Assembly: GCA_003326205.1 (NCBI GenBank)
Contig: LWTK01000055.1
Span: 20,052 to 84,051, forward strand
Source: Nostoc sp. ATCC 43529
Lineage (GTDB): Bacteria; Cyanobacteriota; Cyanobacteriia; Cyanobacteriales; Nostocaceae
Direction of reading: 5' to 3'
Length of the DNA stretch: 64,000 nucleotides
Positions 35,739 to 44,915 of the stretch are shown piece after piece; the stretch's first letter is position 1, and each line of letters begins with the position of its first letter. The translations under genes and the position numbers were made by a program. The notes beneath the pieces are model-generated. The model had not been told where the DNA came from. It ran no database searches and worked only from the letters and a program-made list of their open reading frames with translations.

Positions 35739-36887
35739 ATGTCAGATAGAGTTACTAAAAAGTTGGGAAATTTTTTGCAAGAAATAGAACAGCGATCGCA
35801 CTTTCACGCAGGTTATCCATACAATTTAACTTGCGATTACAGTGAAATAGTTAAATCTTTTAATTACATGTTAAATAATGCTGGAGATCCTTATGTGGAG
35901 CCAGATTTTGGTCTACACTCTCGTCAATTTGAACAAGAAGTATTATCTTTTTTTGCCCAACTTTATAAGATTCCCGAACATAAATTTTGGGGTTATGTGA
36001 CTGCTGGGGGAACTGAAGGCAATTTATATGGAATGTTTTTAGCAAGAGAAATTTATCCCAATGGAATTCTTTATTCATCACAAGACTCTCATTACTCAAT
36101 TCCTAAAGCAGCTAGATTATTTCGCATCAAACATCAAGTTGTGGATTCGCAAATTAATGGTGAAATGGATTATGACCATTTTGCAGAACTAATTAGCCAA
36201 AATCGTGACTATCCAGCGATAATAAATTTAAATATTGGCACTACTGTTAAAGGTGCGATCGATAATCTAGACAAAGTTATCGAAATTTTAGAGCGTTATC
36301 AAATTAAAAATTACTACATTCATTGTGATGCCGCCCTTTCAGGATTAATATTACCCTTTTTAGATGGCGCTCCTCAAATTAACTTTCAAAAACCCATAGA
36401 TAGCGTAGCTATTTCTGCTAAATTCATGGGTTCCCCATTGCCTTGTGGCGTCGTCTTAACGAAGAAGAAATGGGTAGAAAGAGTGGAAACAATGATTGAA
36501 TATATTGGTTCCAAAGATACAACTATTCTCGGTTCTAGAAACGGCCATGCTCCTCTAATTCTCTGGTATGCGCTGCAAAGCAGAGGTTATAACGGCTTAG
36601 CCAGAGAAGCAAAGACCTGTATTCGGAATGCTCAATATCTTTTTCAACAACTTCAATTGAGAGAATATCCATGTATGCTCAATAATTTCTCGACTACTGT
36701 GGTGTTTAAAAAACCTTCTCAAAGGTTAATTAAAAAATGGCAGTTAGCAAGTTTTGAAAATTGGGTACACATTGTAGTCATGCAAAATATCGATAGAGAA
36801 AAAATCGATACTTTCCTTGATGAACTTGTTTTAGAACAAAGGTTGTTTGAGCAAGTAAAATATTTACAACTACAGGCAGTAAGCTAA
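35739..36887 (+). CDS. Histidine decarboxylase-like PLP enzyme
   Basis: The 382-residue protein fits group II PLP decarboxylases of the bacterial/plant histidine-serine type: FHAGYPYNLTCDYS, VTAGGTEGNLYGMFLARE, the PLP-stacking DSHYSIPKAARL, the Asp in IHCDAALSG and the PLP-lysine region VAISAKFMGSPLPCG. In relatives that last segment reads SGHKFxGSP; here Gly-His is replaced by a single Ala before the Lys. Activity may therefore differ. Substrate (histidine, serine or another) is uncertain. The gene stands alone with no amine exporter or antiporter nearby. Confidence 0.83.
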   Translation: MSDRVTKKLGNFLQEIEQRSHFHAGYPYNLTCDYSEIVKSFNYMLNNAGDPYVEPDFGLHSRQFEQEVLSFFAQLYKIPEHKFWGYVTAGGTEGNLYGMFLAREIYPNGILYSSQDSHYSIPKAARLFRIKHQVVDSQINGEMDYDHFAELISQNRDYPAIINLNIGTTVKGAIDNLDKVIEILERYQIKNYYIHCDAALSGLILPFLDGAPQINFQKPIDSVAISAKFMGSPLPCGVVLTKKKWVERVETMIEYIGSKDTTILGSRNGHAPLILWYALQSRGYNGLAREAKTCIRNAQYLFQQLQLREYPCMLNNFSTTVVFKKPSQRLIKKWQLASFENWVHIVVMQNIDREKIDTFLDELVLEQRLFEQVKYLQLQAVS

Positions 36888-36932
36888 ATTATTATTGGGC
36901 ATGGGGCATGGGGAGATGAGGAGAAATAACAA

Positions 36933-37006
36933 ATGACTAATAACCAATGACTAATAACCAATGACAAATGACAAATGACTAATGACTAATGACAAATGAC
37001 TAATGA
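36933..37006. repeat. Heptamer array of the TGACTAA/TGACAAA type
   Basis: About ten 7-base units (TGACTAA, TAACCAA, TGACAAA) lie between the convergent decarboxylase and APC-GGDEF-EAL genes. Confidence 0.9.
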
Positions 37007-37010
37007 CAAT

Positions 37011-40000
37011 TTAGTTCCTGAAAAAGTCTTTGTAACAAAAGTTAGCTGCAAGTAATCTTTCGACTTCTGCACTTTGCATAGGTGGTAAGAAGAAATATCC
37101 TTGTCCATAATCACATTGCAATGCCTTAAGTTGTGCTAACTGCTCTACAGTTTCTATTCCTTCTGCTGTTACAGACATATTCAAATTATGAGCTAACGTA
37201 ACAATCGCTCGCACAATTTCTAAATTTTCTCCTCGACTACCTATATTGTTGACAAAAGAACGGTCAATTTTAATAGTTTTTATTGGTAGCCGATGCAGAT
37301 AATTCAAAGACGAATAGCCAGTACCAAAATCATCCATATGTAACTCCACATTCAGCGCAGTTAACTCAGAAAGCACGGTATTAGCTAATTCAAAATTATC
37401 CATCAACAAACTTTCAGTAATTTCTAATTTCAAACTACATGGCTCTAGTCCAGTTTGCTGTAAAGTCTGTTTAACTTGTTTAAAGAGATCAGCTTGGGTA
37501 ACCTGTTTACCAGAAAAATTGACGCTAATTGTCAAGTTTAATGAACTAGGAAATTGTTGATGCCATGTATGCATTTGTTGGCACGCTTGGTAAAGTACCC
37601 ATTGCCCGATACTAACAATCATTCCAGTTTCTTCCGCCAAGGGAATAAAATCTTGAGGAGAAATAATTCCTCTTTCTGGATGATGCCAGCGTATCAATGC
37701 TTCAAATCCAATAATTTTGCCAGTTATCAGTGAAACAATTGGCTGGTAGTAAAGATGAAATTCCTCTTGCTTGAGTAGGAGTGCATGTCGCAGAGCAGTT
37801 TCTAATTCTAAAAGCAAAGATGCACTCTCGTGCATTTTTTGGTCAAACACCTCGTAACGTGCTTTACCAAGCGCTTTAGCAGAGTACATTGCCACATCGG
37901 CATCGCGGATAATCTGGGCTGCTTGCTGATAATCTGCTTTACTCAAAGCAATACCGATACTAGCATTAGTAAATACCCTATGCTCATTTAATTGAAATGG
38001 CAAAGCTAGTACCTTTTTAATGCGTTCAGCTATTTGTGTAGCCGTGTCAACATCATCAATTTCCTCAATTAAGATTGTGAACTCATCTCCACCAAAACGG
38101 GCAACTATATCTCCAGTTCGGACAACTGATTTGAGACGATGGGAAATTGCAATCAAAAGTTGGTTTCCTAGTAGATGCCCCAAGCTATCATTCACAACTT
38201 TAAAGCGGTCTAAGTCCAAGAATAGTACAGCGAATAAATAATTTTTATCCTGTTTAACACGTTCTATTGACTGTTGCACTCGCTCGATAAATAAACGTTG
38301 ATTGGGTAATCCAGTTAGCCCATCATGAAGGCTATTGTGTAGTAATTGTTCTTGTGCTTCTTGACGTTTGATAATGTCTTGTTGGAGTTGTTGATTAACT
38401 CGAATCAGTTCAACGGTGCGTTCTAAAACTAGTTGCTCAAGCTGGCAACGGTATTGGACTAATTCTTCCTCTGCTAGTTTACGTTTAGTGATGTCACGTA
38501 CAATCACAACATACTCTCGTAGTTGGGGATTAAAGGGCCGTGAAACAGTCGATTCAACAATTCGTAGACCTTGGTTAATTTTTAAAGTTTGCTCGCTCCT
38601 AATAGACCATTGGTCAGGTTTGCCGTGATAACACATTAAGATCTGATTCAAATTTTGCCCAAGCAATTGCTGAATACTCAATTCAAATAATTCTTCAGCA
38701 GCTGCATTTGTTTGACAAATAATACCGTTTTCATCTAAGACCAAAACAGTATCTGGAACTGTATCGAGAGTAGTAATAAATAAGTTTTTTGCTTGTTTGC
38801 GTGCCTCATCAATAGCAACAATTTGTGGTAGAGTTGTCCAACAGGCGATCGCCACTCCTGCAAAGGAAAGCGTTACTAATAAAATCGCTAATAAAGAGTT
38901 ATGGCTATGATTACTAACTTTGCCTAATAAATCCCGAATAAACCAACTACTTGTAGCAGTAATACAAATTAATGATACTAAGACAATTACCTGTAATACA
39001 ACAAAGTCTGGATTGTGTTTACTAGACTTTGCATCATAACGGTCTACCCAAAATTTGGGATACAATGCCGCAAAACTTAGGCGACGTAGCACTGTATCTC
39101 CTAACATCAAAAAAATCGGTAATAATAATCCCACTAAAAAATCTCTCCAATTCCAAGCTAAACCTCCCACTATTAGAACTATCGCTTCTATAAAGAAAAA
39201 GCCAAGTGACCACCAAGGCCATAACACCTCAGGTTGACCTCGACGCAACCATAATCCTAAATGTAGTCCCATAATCGACAATAGATAACAAGTACCTGCC
39301 ACCGTCACTAATTGAGATACATTTCCTAAATTCAAACAAAGCATACTGAGGAGAAAGGCAACTAAAATCGCAGGGCCAAGAACACCTTGACGAGAAACTA
39401 CTGAAAATATCTCTGAAACCTCTCCGTCTAAGGCAAGTTGATATAATACGCGAGGAGAATTAGAAACTGCCGTAGCAGAACTTAAAAGGCAAGATACAGT
39501 AATTAAAAGTGTTACTAAAAAAGAAGCGTATTGCCCCCAAAAAGGTACAGAAGCTGCTAGTAAATTTAAAAAAGCATCGTCGCCTATTGTTTGATTTGGA
39601 GCCGAATACATTAAGACCCAAGAACTGCCTAAAAATACCGGAGGAATTAAGCAAGCAGCCACCGTTAAAAACTTCAAAGTTTTATCTGGATTGTGGCTAT
39701 CAGCAACAAAAGAAGAAGTAGTTTCACAAGCATAAATTGAATAGCTGCCCAGGAAAAACCACTTCGCCCATTCTTGAAAGCTCAAACTATCTATACTAAT
39801 TGCAGGCAAGTTAAAACTAGTACTTGAGAAGGTTAACCATACTACACCTTGAATGCAAAATAAAAATAGTAATAAAATCGCTGGGAACACAAAAAATAAG
39901 TGCAGCAGCGCTAAAGCACGACTACCACTGAATGCCACAATAAAAGGAATTACTGTAAATACAACTTTTAAAAAAGTTTCTGGACAAACAATATCTAATG

Positions 40001-40397
40001 TTTGAAAATTGACTTTAATTAGGTTTGTCAAAATAATTGCGTAGAGTGCTGGTGCTGCTGCCCAACTAAAAAAGTATCCTAAAGCTGCGTAACGACCTAA
40101 GTGAGGAAAGTTTTTTAATAATTTTGTGGTATAGTTCGGCGTTCCTCCAGCCACATCTGACCAATGTCTTCCTAAACTTTGTACCTGCAAATTAAGTAAA
40201 AAGGAGACAATGGTGCCAAACAACCAAACTAAGATAGCTTTAGACCCTAATGCTGCATGAATAATCGGGGCAGTACCAATCCATCCAACATGACCCGTCA
40301 ACCCAAAACCCCAGGTTTCCAGATAACTCAGAGTACGCGGTAAACGGATTCGCAAGGGCTGATTTTTCTCTGGCTGTAGAGAATCGCTACTAGTCAT
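37011..40397 (-). CDS. APC-transporter-PAS-GGDEF-EAL fusion
   Basis: The 1128-residue protein joins a transporter to c-di-GMP domains. Residues about 20-460 form a 12-TM APC-superfamily domain with the discontinuous-helix signature GFGLTGHVGWIGTAPII near TM1. Further hydrophobic segments at about 470-530 lead to a PAS domain (about 545-650; DTVPDTVLVLDENGI), a coiled coil, GGDEF (about 700-860; ARFGGDEFTIL, with RTGD inhibitory site upstream) and EAL (about 870-1115; FEALIRWHHPERG, VNFSGKQ, LEITES, MDDFGTGYSSL, KIDRSF, AEGIET). Both catalytic sites look intact. The transporter module probably senses or imports a solute that tunes c-di-GMP turnover. Confidence 0.9.
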   Translation of the reverse strand: MTSSDSLQPEKNQPLRIRLPRTLSYLETWGFGLTGHVGWIGTAPIIHAALGSKAILVWLFGTIVSFLLNLQVQSLGRHWSDVAGGTPNYTTKLLKNFPHLGRYAALGYFFSWAAAPALYAIILTNLIKVNFQTLDIVCPETFLKVVFTVIPFIVAFSGSRALALLHLFFVFPAILLLFLFCIQGVVWLTFSSTSFNLPAISIDSLSFQEWAKWFFLGSYSIYACETTSSFVADSHNPDKTLKFLTVAACLIPPVFLGSSWVLMYSAPNQTIGDDAFLNLLAASVPFWGQYASFLVTLLITVSCLLSSATAVSNSPRVLYQLALDGEVSEIFSVVSRQGVLGPAILVAFLLSMLCLNLGNVSQLVTVAGTCYLLSIMGLHLGLWLRRGQPEVLWPWWSLGFFFIEAIVLIVGGLAWNWRDFLVGLLLPIFLMLGDTVLRRLSFAALYPKFWVDRYDAKSSKHNPDFVVLQVIVLVSLICITATSSWFIRDLLGKVSNHSHNSLLAILLVTLSFAGVAIACWTTLPQIVAIDEARKQAKNLFITTLDTVPDTVLVLDENGIICQTNAAAEELFELSIQQLLGQNLNQILMCYHGKPDQWSIRSEQTLKINQGLRIVESTVSRPFNPQLREYVVIVRDITKRKLAEEELVQYRCQLEQLVLERTVELIRVNQQLQQDIIKRQEAQEQLLHNSLHDGLTGLPNQRLFIERVQQSIERVKQDKNYLFAVLFLDLDRFKVVNDSLGHLLGNQLLIAISHRLKSVVRTGDIVARFGGDEFTILIEEIDDVDTATQIAERIKKVLALPFQLNEHRVFTNASIGIALSKADYQQAAQIIRDADVAMYSAKALGKARYEVFDQKMHESASLLLELETALRHALLLKQEEFHLYYQPIVSLITGKIIGFEALIRWHHPERGIISPQDFIPLAEETGMIVSIGQWVLYQACQQMHTWHQQFPSSLNLTISVNFSGKQVTQADLFKQVKQTLQQTGLEPCSLKLEITESLLMDNFELANTVLSELTALNVELHMDDFGTGYSSLNYLHRLPIKTIKIDRSFVNNIGSRGENLEIVRAIVTLAHNLNMSVTAEGIETVEQLAQLKALQCDYGQGYFFLPPMQSAEVERLLAANFCYKDFFRN

Positions 40398-40552
40398 TGT
40401 TTCTTAGCTAGATTTACTGGCCTTTTCACTCAATAACTGAATCTAGCTATTATAGCTTCAGTATAAGTACTGGATTTCAGTAAAAACTAGCTTAATTATT
40501 AACAAGTTTTATTTTTTATATATTATTTTTCCATATAATAATCTGCAAAGAA

Positions 40553-40587
40553 AAATCCCCTAATTATTTGAAAATTAGGGGATTTTG
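40553..40587 (-). terminator. Strong hairpin terminator after the ParA gene
   Basis: Arms AATCCCCTAATT and AATTAGGGGATT flank a short loop. On the minus strand the hairpin is followed by TTTTTCTTTGC, placing a rho-independent terminator about 26 bp after the ParA stop codon. Confidence 0.85.
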
Positions 40588-40612
40588 TTTGTTTATCAAT
40601 GATTAACTATGA

Positions 40613-41497
40613 CTACAGTTTTTGCAACAACTCCTGAGTTAATTGAGAAAATGCTTTTGAACCAGGTGATTGAGGAGCATTTAAAACAGCTGGCATAAAA
40701 CTATCAACAGCCTTAGCAACATTTACATCAACTGGTATTTGTACCTTACAAATTTTTTCAACACCGAAATCTTCAACAACACGGTGCATCACTTGTTTAT
40801 AGTATCTACCAGTTAGCAGGTTAGCACTAGACATACTAAAGACAATTCCTAGCATTTTTATATTTATCTTGGTTTCATTTCCGTGACTATCTTTTAATTG
40901 GGCAATTCGTCTTTCTAGTAGTTGAATACCCACTACAGACAAGGGTTCTGGTTTAGCAGGAAGTATATAGAAATCGCTGGCGGCTAAAGCGCTACGAGTC
41001 AATAGATTATAACCGGGAGCGCAATCGAGAAGGATAAAATCATATTCTTGCCGCACAGGTTTTAAAATGTTGTTTATCAAAACTCTTTCAAAGCGATTCC
41101 AAATAGTTTCAAAGTCTTGTTCCCCTAAAGCAGTCGCTTGTTGATGCAGCATTTCTGACACAACAAATTCATCATACAAATCGATATCTCCAGGTAATAA
41201 ATCCAGTCCAGGAAGATTACAAACCTGGGATTGAATGATATCTTTAATTGTCAGCTTTGCTTGTGGTTCTGGATTGATAACCTCGTCTATGAGATATCTA
41301 AATGTCTTACTTTGTTTACGACGCTTAGCAAAATCTAATGGTGACATCAGACTAAGCGTGGCGCTAATTTGGCTGTCTAAATCAAGAACAAGCACCCGCT
41401 TGCCATGATTTTTTGCTAAACAGGTAGCTAAGTTCACAGTAAGGGTGGTTTTACCAACACCACCTTTCATATTTGCAGTTGCAATTACATATCCCAT
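40613..41497 (-). CDS. Orphan ParA/MinD-family ATPase
   Basis: The 294-residue protein has a deviant Walker A motif (KGGVGKTTLTVNLA), a Walker A' (LVLDLDSQIS) and Walker B-like FILLDCAPGY, as in ParA/Soj. No ParB gene or centromere-like array adjoins it. Orphan ParA proteins in cyanobacteria can position carboxysomes, plasmids or membrane assemblies, but no such partner is visible. A clear terminator follows; an AAAGGA Shine-Dalgarno-like site precedes the ATG. Confidence 0.9.
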   Translation of the reverse strand: MGYVIATANMKGGVGKTTLTVNLATCLAKNHGKRVLVLDLDSQISATLSLMSPLDFAKRRKQSKTFRYLIDEVINPEPQAKLTIKDIIQSQVCNLPGLDLLPGDIDLYDEFVVSEMLHQQATALGEQDFETIWNRFERVLINNILKPVRQEYDFILLDCAPGYNLLTRSALAASDFYILPAKPEPLSVVGIQLLERRIAQLKDSHGNETKINIKMLGIVFSMSSANLLTGRYYKQVMHRVVEDFGVEKICKVQIPVDVNVAKAVDSFMPAVLNAPQSPGSKAFSQLTQELLQKL

Positions 41498-41685
41498 TGA
41501 TTGAGTCCTTTGTTAACGCATTCCCATCTAGGTAGCGTACACCCCTCTGGATCTATCAAATCTTCCATTAAATTTAATATTTTGACACAAAAATACTAAC
41601 TGTAGGTTGGGTTACCTTGGGGGATCTTGCTACGTTCCTCAACCCAACCGACAAAACTCATCAGTATTTCCAATGCCCTTTTGTT

Positions 41686-42285
41686 TTACCAAAACATTGA
41701 TTCTGTAAGTTCAGAACCCCCTGCTTGACGCCCTAATAAATAGTGAATCACTGCAAATAAGAGAACCATTGGTACTGAGGTAAAGTGAACAATTCTTAAT
41801 GCTTGCCAACTACCAAAAAAATCTACAATCCAATGAAATTGAGCAGGTTTATACATTCCTATTCCTGTAAATAATGCCAACAGCAAAATTGGAATAATTG
41901 CTGTATACGCGATACGATGCCAAGCATAAATGAGACGTTTGGAATTTTGAGTTTTTTGTAATGCTTTGAGGTCGTTAGCTCCTACAAACCGATGTCGCCA
42001 GCGCCGGGTAATTAAAATGTAAATTCCATACCACAAGAGATTTAATGAAAATAACCACATTGCTGCAAAATGCCAATGTCTACCTCCTGCAAGCCAACCT
42101 CCTAAGGTAAATATTGGTGGAATATGTAAGCCTGCACGTCCACCAAAAACAGGGTTGGCGTTGTAAATTTGTAGTCCACTGGTGAGCATGAGAAACAGAC
42201 TAATGATGTTACACCAATGAAATATTTTTGCTGCGATCGCTTGGGTGGGTAACTTCCGAGTTTTGGTAGAAATGCTTGAAGTCAT
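41686..42285 (-). CDS. Cytochrome b561-like membrane protein
   Basis: The protein is about 199 residues from the ATG at 42285; an upstream in-frame extension to 42480 does not resemble the family. Four hydrophobic helices carry histidines suited to binding two hemes b: KIFHWCNIISLFLMLTSGLQIY, HWHFAAMWLFSLNLLWYGIY, WHRIAYTAIIPILLLALFTG and HFTSVPMVLLFAVIHY. This fits the Ni/Fe-hydrogenase or thiosulfate-reductase cytochrome b type, which passes electrons across the membrane, often to a molybdopterin enzyme. No such partner gene lies next to it. Confidence 0.82.
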   Translation of the reverse strand: MTSSISTKTRKLPTQAIAAKIFHWCNIISLFLMLTSGLQIYNANPVFGGRAGLHIPPIFTLGGWLAGGRHWHFAAMWLFSLNLLWYGIYILITRRWRHRFVGANDLKALQKTQNSKRLIYAWHRIAYTAIIPILLLALFTGIGMYKPAQFHWIVDFFGSWQALRIVHFTSVPMVLLFAVIHYLLGRQAGGSELTESMFW

Positions 42286-42826
42286 AGATTCTAATTGAAA
42301 ATAGGGAGTAGTACGTAGCAGAAAAGTTTTGGGCGAATATAATTTGCTACTACACAGGCTAAGTCCGCGGAGGCGGACTAACAGAAAATCAGGGTTTTCA
42401 AACCCAGTTCGGTGTGTTTTGTCTGTGTAGCCGCGACTTACAGCCGCCAAGGCGAGTAATAAATTAGACTTTTCAAACAACCTCTCAGACTATCAGCCGA
42501 GATCGTGAATTTAGATGTAATTTAGCAAAAACTAAACGGACAAATCTCACCTTTGTTGCGATCGCCTGAGCTATTTATGAAAAAAACAGCTAATTTGTCT
42601 GCTTCTATATTCTCAAAGATGTCTCAAAAAAGTAGATCGAATCACATAAAATTGAAAAATAGGAAAAAATTGTCAAGAAATTATATGATGAAATCACATC
42701 AAAAATCTCAGGATAGCAAAAATTATCCAGACTTATTTGTAGCTTTACCCACACACAACATGCTACATGCACTTGTTCAAAATAATCCTGTGAGATAATT
42801 TTATGCTTAATTAGAGTCAATCAGTA
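42286..42826. other. Intergenic region with a small hairpin
   Basis: AGTCCGC / GCGGACT with loop GGAG lies at 42362-42379, just upstream of the cytochrome b561-like gene. A Lys/Ser-rich 81-codon frame at 42553-42798 shows no family resemblance and is not called. Confidence 0.5.
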
Positions 42827-44827
42827 ATGATTATAGATGAAGTAGTACTCTTATTAAAAGCCAGCCAAGCTACCGGTTTAACAACACTCCAAGAAATTGT
42901 ATTGCGTTTTGTCTGGGAAGGAAAATCTTACGCCAACATAGCAGTTGAAAGCAATTATCCTGAGGATCGGATCGAGAAAGTTGCTGCTGATTTATGGCAA
43001 ATTATGAGCGATTTTTACAAAGAATCGATAAATCAATCCAATTTCCGCCAGACTATAGAAAATCATCGTCTTAGCAAAGCACATCAACAATTACTTAAAG
43101 AATTTAACCAAGCTGCCACAGCCATATCTTTGGAATTTCCCAGTGGGCCGGTATCCCTAAATTCTAGATTCTACATTTCTCGTCCGCCAATTGAGGAACT
43201 TGCTTACACAGAAATAGCTCAACCAGGGAGCGTCATCTGCATCAAAGCACCCAAGAAAATGGGGAAAAGCTCTTTAGTTCTGCGGTTGCTTGCACGCGCT
43301 AAAAAGCAAAACTTCCGCACCGTGAGTTTAGATTTTCAACAAGCAGACAAAACAGTATTTGCCAATTTGGATAAATTTTTGCGCTGGTTTTGTGCCAATG
43401 TAAGTCGCGAATTACAGCTAGAACCAAAACTCAATGATTATTGGGATGAACAGATGGGTAGCAAAGTCAGCTGCTCTATCTATTTCCAAAATTATTTGTT
43501 ATCTGCGTTGGAAACTCCTCTAGTTTTAGTCTTGAATGAAGCTGATTGGGTATTTGATTATCAGGAAATTGCCCCAGAATTTTTATCATTAGTGCGTTCC
43601 TGGCACGAACAAGCTAAAGCATTAGAAATTTGGCAAAAACTCCGCTTGGTTCTGGTTTACTCTACGGAAATTATTGTTCCCATAAAACTTACTCAATCAC
43701 CATTTAATATTGGTTTGCCGATTAAATTGGCTTTGTTTACAAAAGAACAAGTGCAAGATTTAGCACAACGTCACGGTTTGGATTGGACAGATGGTAAAGA
43801 TGCTGACAGTTTAATGGCAATGCTAGGGGGACATCCTTATTTGGTAAGATTGGCTTTATATCATCTTGTAGGTAAAGGAGGATTACAAGGCAATTTAAAA
43901 CAGCTATTGCAACAAGCACCTACAGAGTCAGGAATTTATCATGAGTATTTAAGGCAATATATATTGGCGCTAAGAGAGGAGCCAGATTTAGCCGCTGCTT
44001 TTTATCAAGTAATTAACGTTAAAAACCATGTGAAATTAGAGCCAGCATTGGCATATAAATTACAGGGTATGGGGCTAATTAATTTAGAAGGCGATCGCTG
44101 TACTCCTACATGTGAATTATATCGTTTATATTTTGGCGAATATTTAAAAATTAATGAGAATTTGAAGAATCATCATGTTGCAGATTTAAAACTAGAAAAT
44201 CAACAATTAGTTGTCCTTTCTAGCTTGGATGAACTAACTCAATTAGTAAATCGCCGCTATTTCCAAAGTTTACTACAAATTGAATGGCAGAACTCTGTTA
44301 ATCAGCGCACCCCAATATCACTAATTTTATGTGATATCGACTATTTCAAAATTTATAATAAAACTTATGGCATTGCGGCAGGAGATCGGTGTTTACAAGA
44401 AATCGCTAATACTATCTGTAACTGCTTAGAATGCTTGCTGGGTAATAGTAGTTTCTCATTTCCCACGAAAATTGCTTATTCTCCTACTAATTCTTCTGCA
44501 ACTTTCCCAAAAGGAGATTTCAGAGATGAAAACAGCGAGGTGCTAGTGGCTCGTTATGGTGGTGAAGAATTTGTGATTCTTGCAAAAATAGATGTTGCTA
44601 CTGCAATGTACATTGCCGAATATATTCGAGAAGAAATAAAAGCTTTGGGAATTCAGTGTGAGTATCCTAGCATTGGTGGTTTACCTGCTTCTGTTTTGAC
44701 TGTTAGTTTAGGCGTAGCTAGTATTATTCCCGCAGTTGAAACTGAGCCTGCTAATTTAGTTAATGCTGCGGAAAAAGCACTTTACCATGCCAAAAGACAA
44801 GGACGCGATCGCGTTGTTTTAGGTTAA
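42827..44827 (+). CDS. AAA-like STAND ATPase-diguanylate cyclase
   Basis: The 666-residue protein has an N-terminal helix-turn-helix-like domain (residues 1-75; TLQEIVLRFVWEGKSYANIA) of the type found in vWA-MoxR-associated proteins. An AAA-like ATPase follows at about 100-430 with Walker A (KAPKKMGKSSLVLRLL) and DVRKFxRW-like downstream segments. A GGDEF domain at about 470-666 has DELTQLVNRRYFQ and ARYGGEEFVIL. The GGDEF domain contains an extra Ser/Pro-rich loop of about 35 residues before GGEEF, and the RxxD inhibitory site is absent (N and V at those positions). It would make c-di-GMP in response to ATPase-domain signalling. Confidence 0.85.
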   Translation: MIIDEVVLLLKASQATGLTTLQEIVLRFVWEGKSYANIAVESNYPEDRIEKVAADLWQIMSDFYKESINQSNFRQTIENHRLSKAHQQLLKEFNQAATAISLEFPSGPVSLNSRFYISRPPIEELAYTEIAQPGSVICIKAPKKMGKSSLVLRLLARAKKQNFRTVSLDFQQADKTVFANLDKFLRWFCANVSRELQLEPKLNDYWDEQMGSKVSCSIYFQNYLLSALETPLVLVLNEADWVFDYQEIAPEFLSLVRSWHEQAKALEIWQKLRLVLVYSTEIIVPIKLTQSPFNIGLPIKLALFTKEQVQDLAQRHGLDWTDGKDADSLMAMLGGHPYLVRLALYHLVGKGGLQGNLKQLLQQAPTESGIYHEYLRQYILALREEPDLAAAFYQVINVKNHVKLEPALAYKLQGMGLINLEGDRCTPTCELYRLYFGEYLKINENLKNHHVADLKLENQQLVVLSSLDELTQLVNRRYFQSLLQIEWQNSVNQRTPISLILCDIDYFKIYNKTYGIAAGDRCLQEIANTICNCLECLLGNSSFSFPTKIAYSPTNSSATFPKGDFRDENSEVLVARYGGEEFVILAKIDVATAMYIAEYIREEIKALGIQCEYPSIGGLPASVLTVSLGVASIIPAVETEPANLVNAAEKALYHAKRQGRDRVVLG

Positions 44828-44915
44828 GCTGATTTGTGCTTTAAAGTAAAGCGATCGCCCCTCAAGGTGCGTTAGCCTACGGCATAACACACCCTACTTT
44901 ATATACTATTCTTCT

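Noticed and set aside
42553..42798. 81-codon Lys/Ser-rich frame
   Set aside because: No family resemblance or ribosome site; composition follows AT-rich intergenic DNA.
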